32,071 nt of DNA from an uncultured Bacteriovoracaceae bacterium (GTDB taxonomy: Bacteria > Bdellovibrionota > Bacteriovoracia > Bacteriovoracales > Bacteriovoracaceae), in contig CAJXHA010000007.1 of NCBI GenBank assembly GCA_913053615.1, positions 1 through 32,071 of the forward strand. Reading direction: 5' to 3'. The notes under the pieces were generated by a model that was given only the letters and a program-made list of their open reading frames with translations, was not told where the DNA came from and did no database searches. Shown here piece by piece: positions 17,506-25,588 of the stretch (position 1 is the stretch's first letter; each line of letters opens with the position of its first letter). The translations under genes were made by a program, and so were the position numbers.

Positions 17506-17760
17506 ATGAGTAGAGCTAAAAATACAGAAGAGCAAATTAAGCTCGCAAAACTATTTTCTAAGAGATTGAAATTAGAGCGAGAAAATATGGGGCTGAGTCA
17601 AAATGAACTCGCAATGAGGACTAATATATCAATTGATACGATAAGATCTCTTGAAGGTTGCAGAATCAAGACACCAGGACTATTTATGGCCTATAAGCTT
17701 GTATTGGCCTTAGATGGAAAAATTGAAGAATGGTTAAACGAAATTGATGAACAACTATGA
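17506..17760 (+). CDS. XRE-family HTH regulator (C-protein-like size)
   Basis: KLFSKRLKLERENMGLSQNELAMRTNISIDTIRSLEGCRIKTPGLFMAYKLVLAL. ATG at 17506 preferred over 17461 because palindromic operators lie between the two. Confidence 0.85.
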   Translation: MSRAKNTEEQIKLAKLFSKRLKLERENMGLSQNELAMRTNISIDTIRSLEGCRIKTPGLFMAYKLVLALDGKIEEWLNEIDEQL

Positions 17761-17763
17761 TAT

Positions 17764-17994
17764 TTAAATTTTGTACTTTTTTTTAATTGTCTTAATTCCT
17801 TCTCTCAGAGCTTCAACAAATACATCGTTCTTTCTAATCACATAGCTATTTTCATCTCTATTATCATTAAGTATTTGAACAAGCTCTTCTATCTCAAGAG
17901 TAATCTCATCTTTAGTTGCTTTATCAAGACGAAAAGATAGAAGTGGATAATCATTTGGGTGTTTTTTTTCTTTCTTTTTGAATCCAAGTGTCAT
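17764..17994 (-). CDS. Small protein, possibly ribbon-helix-helix DNA-binding
   Basis: YPLLSFRLDKATKDEITLEIEELVQILNDNRDENSYVIRKNDVFVEALREGIKTIKKKYKI; beta-strand followed by helical segments. Family assignment uncertain. Confidence 0.5.
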   Translation of the reverse strand: MTLGFKKKEKKHPNDYPLLSFRLDKATKDEITLEIEELVQILNDNRDENSYVIRKNDVFVEALREGIKTIKKKYKI

Positions 17995-18085
17995 GCCTAA
18001 CCTATTAATATTATATAATTAATTATCCTATCGGTATTTGTTATATAAAACATTAGAATATAAAAAATTATAATACAATATTTTA

Positions 18086-18114
18086 TTGCACAATTTTACA
18101 CATCGTGTTATAAT
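18086..18114 (+). promoter_or_regulatory. Sigma70-type promoter for the DUF2779 gene
   Basis: TTGCAC (18086-18091), 17-bp spacer, TATAAT (18109-18114). Confidence 0.65.
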
Positions 18115-18120
18115 AACTTT

Positions 18121-19500
18121 ATGAATAAGCAACTAATAACCAAAACATTGATTAAATCTTATGTAGACTGCCAGAAGGGCCTTTATCTAGAGCTTAACAA
18201 TCCAGAGTTAAAACATCTTAAGGATGATCCATTTCTGTCATATTTAGCTAGTGAGGGTTATAAATTTGAGGACATTGTTATTTCTCTTTTTCCTAATGCG
18301 AATCTCCAAGCAACATTTACGAGTAATGGTGTACTTATTCGTACAGATATTTTAACTGATGATGCACTAATTGAAGTGAAGTCATCTACAAGCGTTAGAA
18401 GCGAAGACATTTTAGATATCGCAATACAAGCATGTATTCTAAAAGAGACGGGCAATGATCCTGGTGTATATAAGTTGGCCTTTGTTGATAACACTTATTC
18501 ATTAGCATCTGGCCTTGATATTAATCGCTTAGTTCGTTTTGAGGACGTAACGGCTTTGGTAGAAGAAATCCTTCCTGAAGTTGAAGATCTTATCAAAAAT
18601 GCTAGAAAGACCGCTAATGCAAAGAAATCTCCTAAAAGAGAAGTTGGTCGTCACTGTTTATCATGCCCATTTATTGAAAGTTGTTCTCCTGAGTTATTGG
18701 ATTATTCAATATTCCATCTTAGAAGGGGTGGAAAAAAAATTGATGACCTCTTAAATGAAGGTGTTAAACATCTAAAAGATATTACGTCTTCTACTAATCT
18801 TTCAGGCTATCAAGAGCTTCAAGTGAAGGCATCTAGTATTGGTGATATTATTAACAGGGAAAGCATTAATGCTACCCTGAATACTTTGAGATATCCCATA
18901 TATTATTTGGATTTTGAAGCAGCTCCAATCTTAATTCCTAGATATGATGGTTCTTCTCCTTATGAACAGATAACTTTTCAAGTATCAATTCATATTGAGG
19001 AGTCGCCAGGAGCTGAACTTAAACATATTGAATTTTTACATGATCAAGATACTGATCCTCGCCATGACCTTGCTCAGTTTCTAGATCAAAACATAAACGA
19101 ACAGGGATCTATTGTTGTCTATCATGCCAGTTATGAAAAAGGACGACTACAAGAGATCGCTGACAAATATCCTGAATATTCAACTAAGATGAATGATTTT
19201 ATTAGCCGTTTATGGGATCTTGAAACTATTTTTACAAAGGGCCATTACATTTCATCTAAATTTAATGGCAGCACTAGTATTAAAAAGGTGCTTCCTGTTC
19301 TTGCTCCAGCATTAAGCTATCAAGATCTTAATATATCAAATGGGGCTGATGCCTTTATAAGTTATCTTCAAATGATTGATGATAATACAACCTCAAGGAA
19401 GAAACGAGAAATCTATAACTCGCTTCTGCAATACTGCAAAATGGACACGTATGCGATGTATGCAATCGTGGAAGCTCTGCGGGAGGTTTGCCATGAATAG
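18121..19500 (+). CDS. DUF2779 protein: RecB/Cas4-like nuclease plus RNase H-like region
   Basis: LIKSYVDCQKGLYLELN; ALIEVKSST; GRHCLSCPFIESCSPE (Fe-S type cysteines); YPIYYLDFEAAP...; LLQYCKMDTYAMYAIVEALREV. Confidence 0.87.
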   Translation: MNKQLITKTLIKSYVDCQKGLYLELNNPELKHLKDDPFLSYLASEGYKFEDIVISLFPNANLQATFTSNGVLIRTDILTDDALIEVKSSTSVRSEDILDIAIQACILKETGNDPGVYKLAFVDNTYSLASGLDINRLVRFEDVTALVEEILPEVEDLIKNARKTANAKKSPKREVGRHCLSCPFIESCSPELLDYSIFHLRRGGKKIDDLLNEGVKHLKDITSSTNLSGYQELQVKASSIGDIINRESINATLNTLRYPIYYLDFEAAPILIPRYDGSSPYEQITFQVSIHIEESPGAELKHIEFLHDQDTDPRHDLAQFLDQNINEQGSIVVYHASYEKGRLQEIADKYPEYSTKMNDFISRLWDLETIFTKGHYISSKFNGSTSIKKVLPVLAPALSYQDLNISNGADAFISYLQMIDDNTTSRKKREIYNSLLQYCKMDTYAMYAIVEALREVCHE

Positions 19501-19598
19501 TTCTAGATAAATTTCCTAGTTATTAACATTTTATGATCGTCCCAATGCTCACATTCTGAGTAAGTGGAGAACTTTAACTTTTTTCATACGAGGTAAAA

Positions 19599-20150
19599 AT
19601 GAAAAAACTATTTATTTCTGATCTCGAGCAAGAAACAGGAGTTTCGAGAAGAAATATTTATAAATACATTAGAAATAATGCTTTCTATAAAAAGTTTAAA
19701 ATCAAAACGATGTCTGAGCTTCCAAACGGCGTTTCAAAAGGATCTCCAGCCAAGGTATTAAGCCAAGAACAATACGATTATTTGAAGGATAAAATAGAAA
19801 GTGATCCTAATTTAAAAAACAACGAAGACCCAATGGATGGCAAGGATTGTGTTTACGTCGTCGACCTTTGTCCCAATGGCTTTATTGTTATCAATGGCCA
19901 AAAACAAAAACGCTTTAAGATTGGCTACACTTCAAGATCTCCCAAAAAAAGAGAAAAAGATTATAGAGTGAGTAACCCTGAGGCCGCCATCGTCATGACA
20001 ATGGAGCTTGGAACTTCTGAAGAGCAGGTCCTTTTAAAATATATCAATGGAAAATCGTGCAAAAGGATTGGTAACACTGAACTTTTTGATGTCGAAGATG
20101 TGGATAAGTTCCTTAGTAAAATTCAAGAATTTTATGAAAATCTAAAATAA
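19599..20150 (+). CDS. N-terminal HTH plus GIY-YIG-like (T5orf172/MUG113) domain protein
   Basis: LFISDLEQETGVSRRNIYKYIRNNAFY; CVYVVDLCPNG...KRFKIGYTSRSPKKREKDYRVSNPEAAIVMTMELGTSEEQVLLKYI...TELFDVEDVDKFL. Confidence 0.78.
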   Translation: MKKLFISDLEQETGVSRRNIYKYIRNNAFYKKFKIKTMSELPNGVSKGSPAKVLSQEQYDYLKDKIESDPNLKNNEDPMDGKDCVYVVDLCPNGFIVINGQKQKRFKIGYTSRSPKKREKDYRVSNPEAAIVMTMELGTSEEQVLLKYINGKSCKRIGNTELFDVEDVDKFLSKIQEFYENLK

Positions 20151-20166
20151 TTTATAGGAGAATATT

Positions 20167-21096
20167 ATGTTTGATCAATGCCAAGACCCAACTATTAAAA
20201 GTATCAATGTACCTGTTAAGCAAATCAAAGGAATTATAGAAAGTCCTAATGGTAATACTATATTAATATCAAATAACGCTATGGCCATTACTATAGACCT
20301 TGATGGAAATATTCTTAACTCTGGCCAGCTTCTCCCAAGCACTGAAATCTTAAGTTTTGTAGAGTATGAAGAAGAGTTCTGGTTTACAACAGCTGATAAG
20401 CATATATATGTTATTAATTCAGACCTTCAAATTACTCAATCATTCTCTCTGGATTATGTAGCCACTTCCGTTGCCCCACTTGAAGATAGGTCTGCTTTGG
20501 TTATTTCTTACTTTGATCAGCAAACGAATCAATCTTTCTTTGAGTATCGTTCACTGCCAGAGTTAAATATTCTAGCAACTGGTTTCTATGGGCCAAAGAC
20601 CCCAATTATTAGCTCAGTTGCATTTAAACATGATGGCCATATATTTCTAGCCTGTTGCTCAAAATCTGAACTTTCTCTTTTAAAAGTTCAGGGGCAGGAA
20701 TTAATTAATATTCAGAGCTATTCTGAAGAGAGTGAAGGTAGGGAGCTAAACTATTCTCAATTGCTAGCTGAATCTAAGAGGTTTTTAGTCGATAATATGA
20801 CAGGTAGAGTAAAAGCTGACCTTGAACCTTCTAAGTACATGGAGAAACTTTGCTTTTTTAGAAATGAAGAAGCAACTCATGGTGCCATTGCTAAAAGAGA
20901 TAACTGGATTGCTTTTCTTAACCCAAATCAACTTAAAATGGTTAATTATGATACAAAAGAGAGCTATAAGTTTCAAACAAAGCTAGATAATCCAAACATC
21001 GTAAAAGTGCTCAAATACCATGTAATCTGCGTCTACGACAATGTTTTAAGCATCTATGACTTTAGGAAGCAATCACTGAAGTTCATCATGGATTGA
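20167..21096 (+). CDS. Predicted beta-propeller-like protein, function unknown
   Basis: Repeating beta-rich segments (IKGIIESPNGNTILISNNAMAITIDLDGNIL; EFWFTTADKHIYVINSDLQI; VAFKHDGHIFLACCSKSELSLLKV; NWIAFLNPNQLKMVNYDTKE). Located 16 bp after the preceding ORF. Confidence 0.65.
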   Translation: MFDQCQDPTIKSINVPVKQIKGIIESPNGNTILISNNAMAITIDLDGNILNSGQLLPSTEILSFVEYEEEFWFTTADKHIYVINSDLQITQSFSLDYVATSVAPLEDRSALVISYFDQQTNQSFFEYRSLPELNILATGFYGPKTPIISSVAFKHDGHIFLACCSKSELSLLKVQGQELINIQSYSEESEGRELNYSQLLAESKRFLVDNMTGRVKADLEPSKYMEKLCFFRNEEATHGAIAKRDNWIAFLNPNQLKMVNYDTKESYKFQTKLDNPNIVKVLKYHVICVYDNVLSIYDFRKQSLKFIMD

Positions 21097-21138
21097 TAAT
21101 CTACTAATACGAGGGAATTAGTATCAAAGGAGATTATT

Positions 21139-23169
21139 ATGCTTAGAATTTATTATTCAACACTTTTAAACGAGTTTGTTTCAAAAGAAATCACAGAAGA
21201 CAAAAGAGATGCTTTGGGCCCAGTATACTCTTCGATTCTAAATCAGTATCTAGATTATTATGGGCTTTCTCAAGCTTCACCAGTGGGTGAAGAACTCTAT
21301 GATGTAGAAAAGCTTGGAATATATTTTGAGTCTCTAAAAGGAAAATACAGTGGTACTACAACGCCAGGAATAAAGTCCAAACTAAGAAAGATTAGAGATT
21401 TTGGTATCAAACTCAGCTACAATCATGACATTGTAAAACTACAATTTGGTGATTCTCTTGCTCATATTTTAAATATAAAAAAGATGAGTGGGACGAAGTT
21501 GGCTCAACAGCTAGAGTTAAGACCTCAGACAGTCACTGAATGGATTTCAGGAAAAAATCTACCTTCTTATAAGCATCTTAATAAAATTGGAAAAATTGAA
21601 GATATACTTGAGGTTCCAAGGGGTGTTCTTAAAAGTAAACTTGGTAGAGTTGCTCATGGAGAAAGAATAAAACTTCTTGATGCCAGAGAAAGAACTCCAC
21701 ATGGGCTAAAAACTAGTAAATTAAAGCAGAAGTCCTACTATCTTCCTTTAGATCAAATGCCTCAAAATGTACAAGATGACATTGCTACCATGGTTGCATT
21801 TTTTACTTCATCATTTCCACAAACTATTCATCCTAAGTTCAAGCGGGCAAAAAAGCAATTTTGGAGAATAAAACCAAACAAAAAGGAAAGTGGAAAAGCT
21901 CTTATGGTCATTAAGGACATACAGCAATTCTTTGGTTTTCTCACTTCTCCTTCTGATCATGCTGACCCATTGCAAAGAGGTCTAGATATTCCCATCAATA
22001 AATTATCTCTTTCACTTTTAATGAACCCTGAGTTTATTGGAAAATATGTTCAGTTTAGAATGGAAAGAAAGAAAAATCTTACTACTGGAGTTAAAAGAAT
22101 TTTAGATCAATTTAAAGTATTTTGTCGTAAAAAGTATGGTTACATAAGACAGCATACCAAATTAGGTCAAGAATATTTCGTCATTCAAAATGGACAATAT
22201 ATTTATCCCTATCAATCTTGCAACCCCTCTGATTGGAATATGTTATGGGATCAAATATGTGAAGATACTCACGAATACCTTGATGATACTGTAGAGTCCT
22301 CCGTTTTTGTTTCAGATGTTAACACCTTTAAAACTATTGAAAACATTGTTGAAACAGATATCTTACCACAAGTAAAAGATATACTAGACTGGATTAAACT
22401 AGATGCATCTTTGAAGGGATTAGGTACTGTAACTACGGCACAAAAAAAGAGAGACTCTCTTCTCTCCATGTTGATCTTTTTATTCGAATTAAGAATTGAT
22501 CACTATGCAACAATGGAGTTTGATAAGCACATCTTTGAAAAAAATGGTGAGTTAAAATTCAGAATATTCAGGGATGAACTTAAACGTCCAGAAGTATTAA
22601 AAACTCCTTATGTAACATTAACGATCCCAAGGGATGTTGCTGCTCAAATTATGGAGTATAAAAATATCCATCGTCCACATCTTTATGGTGCTAAAGAAAG
22701 TAATAAGGTTTTCCTTTCAAATCCTTCTGGACGAAAAACACCAGAATCAGTTAATGGTGTGCAAGCAAGGTCACTATCTTATGCCTTCAAGTCTTTAATG
22801 TCTCTTTACTCAAACAGTTCTACAGGGTTTGGCCCACATGCTGTAAGAAAAATTATTACATCAGTTCTCGATAGAAAGCGTGACATCGCAGACTTTGATA
22901 ATGCTGCAACCCTGGCCATGCATACACCAGAAGTTAGTAGAACCTCTTATGCTGCCAATGAAATTGAAGCTGCATTTGAGCATTATGTTGCTCGTCTTCA
23001 ACATGCAGGAATTTTATCTATGCCAGAAGGGGAAAGAAGGAAGATACAGGTTGATGAAATTGACTATCATGATCTTCTTATTAAAAATAAAGAGCTTGAA
23101 AAAATGCTTATTGAAGCTCAAGAGAAACTTGTTAAAGTAGGAGATAAAAGTTTATCTCTTGTAAGTTAA
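21139..23169 (+). CDS. XRE-HTH fused to tyrosine recombinase-like domain
   Basis: HTH: KMSGTKLAQQLELRPQTVTEWISGKNLPSYKHL. Recombinase motifs: FELRIDHYATMEF (Arg I), GPHAVRKII (HxxR), LAMHTPEVSRTSYAAN (His and Tyr). Confidence 0.72.
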   Translation: MLRIYYSTLLNEFVSKEITEDKRDALGPVYSSILNQYLDYYGLSQASPVGEELYDVEKLGIYFESLKGKYSGTTTPGIKSKLRKIRDFGIKLSYNHDIVKLQFGDSLAHILNIKKMSGTKLAQQLELRPQTVTEWISGKNLPSYKHLNKIGKIEDILEVPRGVLKSKLGRVAHGERIKLLDARERTPHGLKTSKLKQKSYYLPLDQMPQNVQDDIATMVAFFTSSFPQTIHPKFKRAKKQFWRIKPNKKESGKALMVIKDIQQFFGFLTSPSDHADPLQRGLDIPINKLSLSLLMNPEFIGKYVQFRMERKKNLTTGVKRILDQFKVFCRKKYGYIRQHTKLGQEYFVIQNGQYIYPYQSCNPSDWNMLWDQICEDTHEYLDDTVESSVFVSDVNTFKTIENIVETDILPQVKDILDWIKLDASLKGLGTVTTAQKKRDSLLSMLIFLFELRIDHYATMEFDKHIFEKNGELKFRIFRDELKRPEVLKTPYVTLTIPRDVAAQIMEYKNIHRPHLYGAKESNKVFLSNPSGRKTPESVNGVQARSLSYAFKSLMSLYSNSSTGFGPHAVRKIITSVLDRKRDIADFDNAATLAMHTPEVSRTSYAANEIEAAFEHYVARLQHAGILSMPEGERRKIQVDEIDYHDLLIKNKELEKMLIEAQEKLVKVGDKSLSLVS

Positions 23170-24020
23170 GAAAGTTTCTTATCTGCAAGCCACTCATTTA
23201 TTTCTGTTACGACTGACTCTAGGGTAGCAGGTATTGATAATTGGCTTGCTACCTTTCCAAGCTTTCTTAAGTGAGCTGCCCAAAGTGTCTGCATTGCTGC
23301 AAATTCATCTTCATCAAAGGATACAGGAAGCTCTTTATTCGTATTACGTGTTGTAAAAGTAGTATCAATACTATTTTGTAGTTTGGCTATATCCAAAAGA
23401 CTTTTCTCTCTGCTTAGCAAAAGAAGATCATGAAAATCCTTCATCCTACTGTTAGCAGCTCCTTTTGATACTACAGTTTCAAGCTTCTCTGCAAAAATTG
23501 TCTCAACTGGATATATTTGAAGTGTTATTGCTCCCTCAAAGATTGGCTTTCCTTTGTATTCATACAACTCTAATGACTCAAGCTTTGGATCAACAAGATC
23601 TCCAACTCCAATATCTACTTGGATCTTATCCTTCATCTTTTGACCAAATGTCAGATCAATATTTAATCTATATCCAGGATAATTCATATGAGGTTGTTCA
23701 AGAGGGACAACTTCAGCAAACTTAAAACTGAATCCATCTTCAATTTGTACACTACAAATTTCAATAAATGATTTTTCTATATTTGGGACATCAGCATTAA
23801 TTTTATTTGCCAAAAAATCTACATCCTTTGTTTCTCTACCAATATCAATATAATGGGAAAGAAGTAGACCACCTTTAAATATAAATTGATCCCTATATTC
23901 AGAGCCTGAAATTCTCGCAAGAAACCTTTCTAGCACTAAAGAACGCCACACCTCACCAAAGTCTTTACCTTCATCCTTAGCAATGCTTTTAATTCTCTCT
24001 TTAAGTGCCTGCTCATTCAT
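23166..24020 (-). CDS. abiEii: AbiEii-type nucleotidyltransferase toxin
   Basis: RDQFIFKGGLLLSHYIDIGRETKDVDFLANKI; IQVDIGVGD; MKDFHDLLLLSRE; coupled by ATGA overlap to an AbiEi-like gene. Confidence 0.87.
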   Translation of the reverse strand: MNEQALKERIKSIAKDEGKDFGEVWRSLVLERFLARISGSEYRDQFIFKGGLLLSHYIDIGRETKDVDFLANKINADVPNIEKSFIEICSVQIEDGFSFKFAEVVPLEQPHMNYPGYRLNIDLTFGQKMKDKIQVDIGVGDLVDPKLESLELYEYKGKPIFEGAITLQIYPVETIFAEKLETVVSKGAANSRMKDFHDLLLLSREKSLLDIAKLQNSIDTTFTTRNTNKELPVSFDEDEFAAMQTLWAAHLRKLGKVASQLSIPATLESVVTEINEWLADKKLS

Positions 24021-24613
24021 GTTGTGACCGCCATAATATAAGGAGCTATTTTAACTCTTAGCTCTTTTGCATATTTTTGAAGCTTTTTAAGATCAAGCTT
24101 ATCTTTTCCACTTCTGGCCAGTGCAGCCTTAAGGGCCTTAACTCCTATCTCAACTCCAAGATATCTAAAGGAATCAAGAATTGTACGTTCTACATCAAAA
24201 ATTTGAACCTTTTCACTTCCAAGAGCAAATTCAGTTTTACCTAGATCGATATTTCTCATTCTAACTATTCTGGCCCCACTTCTTCTTGGTGCTCTTGAGC
24301 TATGTGAAACAGCAATCCAATGGGCACGTGGAATTTCATCTGTTAGCTCATAAAGGGTGAGAGCAGAGATAAGACAGATCACGCCATCAGGTATACTTTT
24401 AGATACAAGAACAAGATCTTCATAACGAAAATCAACGTCAAGGTCTTGATTGGAGCTTCTGTATACACCTCTATCAACACGCTCAATCATTCCTTTTTTG
24501 ATATAATAATTTATCAGGCTCGGGCTTATACCTAGCTCTCTGGCCTCACTTGCTCTAAAGACTGTTTTCTTTAGTAGTGGTTTAAGTTTCTGAAATTGCG
24601 TATTAGTGTTCAT
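24017..24613 (-). CDS. abiEi: AbiEi-type antitoxin/autorepressor
   Basis: VFRASEARELGISPSLINYYIKKGMIERVDRGVYRSS (wHTH); GVICLISALTLYELTDEIPRAHWIAVSHSSRAPR (AbiEi C-terminal pattern). Confidence 0.87.
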   Translation of the reverse strand: MNTNTQFQKLKPLLKKTVFRASEARELGISPSLINYYIKKGMIERVDRGVYRSSNQDLDVDFRYEDLVLVSKSIPDGVICLISALTLYELTDEIPRAHWIAVSHSSRAPRRSGARIVRMRNIDLGKTEFALGSEKVQIFDVERTILDSFRYLGVEIGVKALKAALARSGKDKLDLKKLQKYAKELRVKIAPYIMAVTT

Positions 24614-24626
24614 GTCTTATTTTAAC

Positions 24627-24659
24627 ATATGTACCCATACTGCACAAGTGGGTACATAT
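24627..24659. promoter_or_regulatory. Inverted-repeat operator of the AbiE operon
   Basis: ATATGTACCCA - 11 bp - TGGGTACATAT, perfect 11-bp arms just upstream of the abiEi start. Confidence 0.7.
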
Positions 24660-24677
24660 ATTAAATTTCAACTCGTG

Positions 24678-24953
24678 CATGGTAATTTCTTAGTGATATC
24701 AGAAACTTAGATCCATCTATAGGGTAAAGATACATGGCCAGAGCTAGAAAAACTTCCCAAATTACCAACTCTTTTGTCAGGTAGTTCATGTAACTCAGAT
24801 AGAAGCATCTCAACAAAATATCAATATTATCAATAGGTTAAATGGCAATTTGAGCAATTATGGTAATGACTTTTTGCTCTTTTATTACCATAAGATTATT
24901 CCTTGTAATATCAAGCACTTAAGCCATTTTTAGAGCAATCTCAAATTACCATG
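24678..24953. repeat. Noncoding region with five TGGTAAT/ATTACCA elements
   Basis: TGGTAATTT at 24680, AAATTACCA at 24759, TGGTAAT at 24861, ATTACCA at 24884, AAATTACCA at 24943; no long ORF. Confidence 0.6.
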
Positions 24954-25014
24954 ATAATTCATTAATTTGTAGATCCTTATGTGAACTTAAACAATTTATA
25001 TAAGGAGATTATTA

Positions 25015-25323
25015 ATGAGTTCTATTTATGTAGACATCATCGTTTCAAGATTAATGAAAATTTACGAGACGGAGTTTGGTGGGAAACCTAACGGCAGATT
25101 TAAAATCTGCTACCAAAGAATGCAGCAGGTGACAGGGAAAACAATTATCAACTCTACCTTCTTTACTCAATTACAGGAGTGTGCATTTAACTCTGGTCTT
25201 ACCATTATCAATTTAGGAAGTGAGTTTGCGGTGATTGAAACTGGCATTCTTACTGGTTATCGTAACGTTCCTCAGGGCTGTATTGATAAAGTATTAAAGG
25301 AGCAAAGTCATGATCAAAGATAA
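25015..25323 (+). CDS. Hypothetical protein (102 aa)
   Basis: Preceded by AAGGAG; overlaps the start of the CHC2 zinc-finger ORF, suggesting translational coupling. Confidence 0.65.
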   Translation: MSSIYVDIIVSRLMKIYETEFGGKPNGRFKICYQRMQQVTGKTIINSTFFTQLQECAFNSGLTIINLGSEFAVIETGILTGYRNVPQGCIDKVLKEQSHDQR

Positions 25324-25588
25324 AATTGAGAAAATTAAAACTGCAAATATATCATCAATACTTAGGCATTTTATACGGCTAAAAGCACATCAAAATAAAT
25401 ATAGGGGACTATGCCCTTTTTGTGACAATCGAAAAGAGACACTGTTTGTAGATGATCATAAATCCATTTACTACTGCAGTGAAGATGGTGGCGGTGGTGA
25501 TGCCATTAGCTTTGTTATGAACTTTAAAGACATCACCTTTGATGAAAGCCTTAATCTCATCTTATCACTGATCGGCAACCAATCTTAA
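25310..25588 (+). CDS. Stand-alone CHC2 zinc-finger (DnaG N-terminal-like) protein
   Basis: ISSILRHFIRLKAHQNKYRGLCPFCDNRKETLFVDDHKSIYYCSEDGGGGDAISFVMNFKDITFDESLNLI: CPFC...YYC...GGDAISFVM of primase zinc-binding domains, with no TOPRIM region. Confidence 0.85.
   Translation: MIKDKIEKIKTANISSILRHFIRLKAHQNKYRGLCPFCDNRKETLFVDDHKSIYYCSEDGGGGDAISFVMNFKDITFDESLNLILSLIGNQS

Noticed and set aside
22880-23140. Nested 86-aa ORF in the recombinase-like gene
   Set aside because: Out-of-frame within a motif-supported gene; low-complexity composition.
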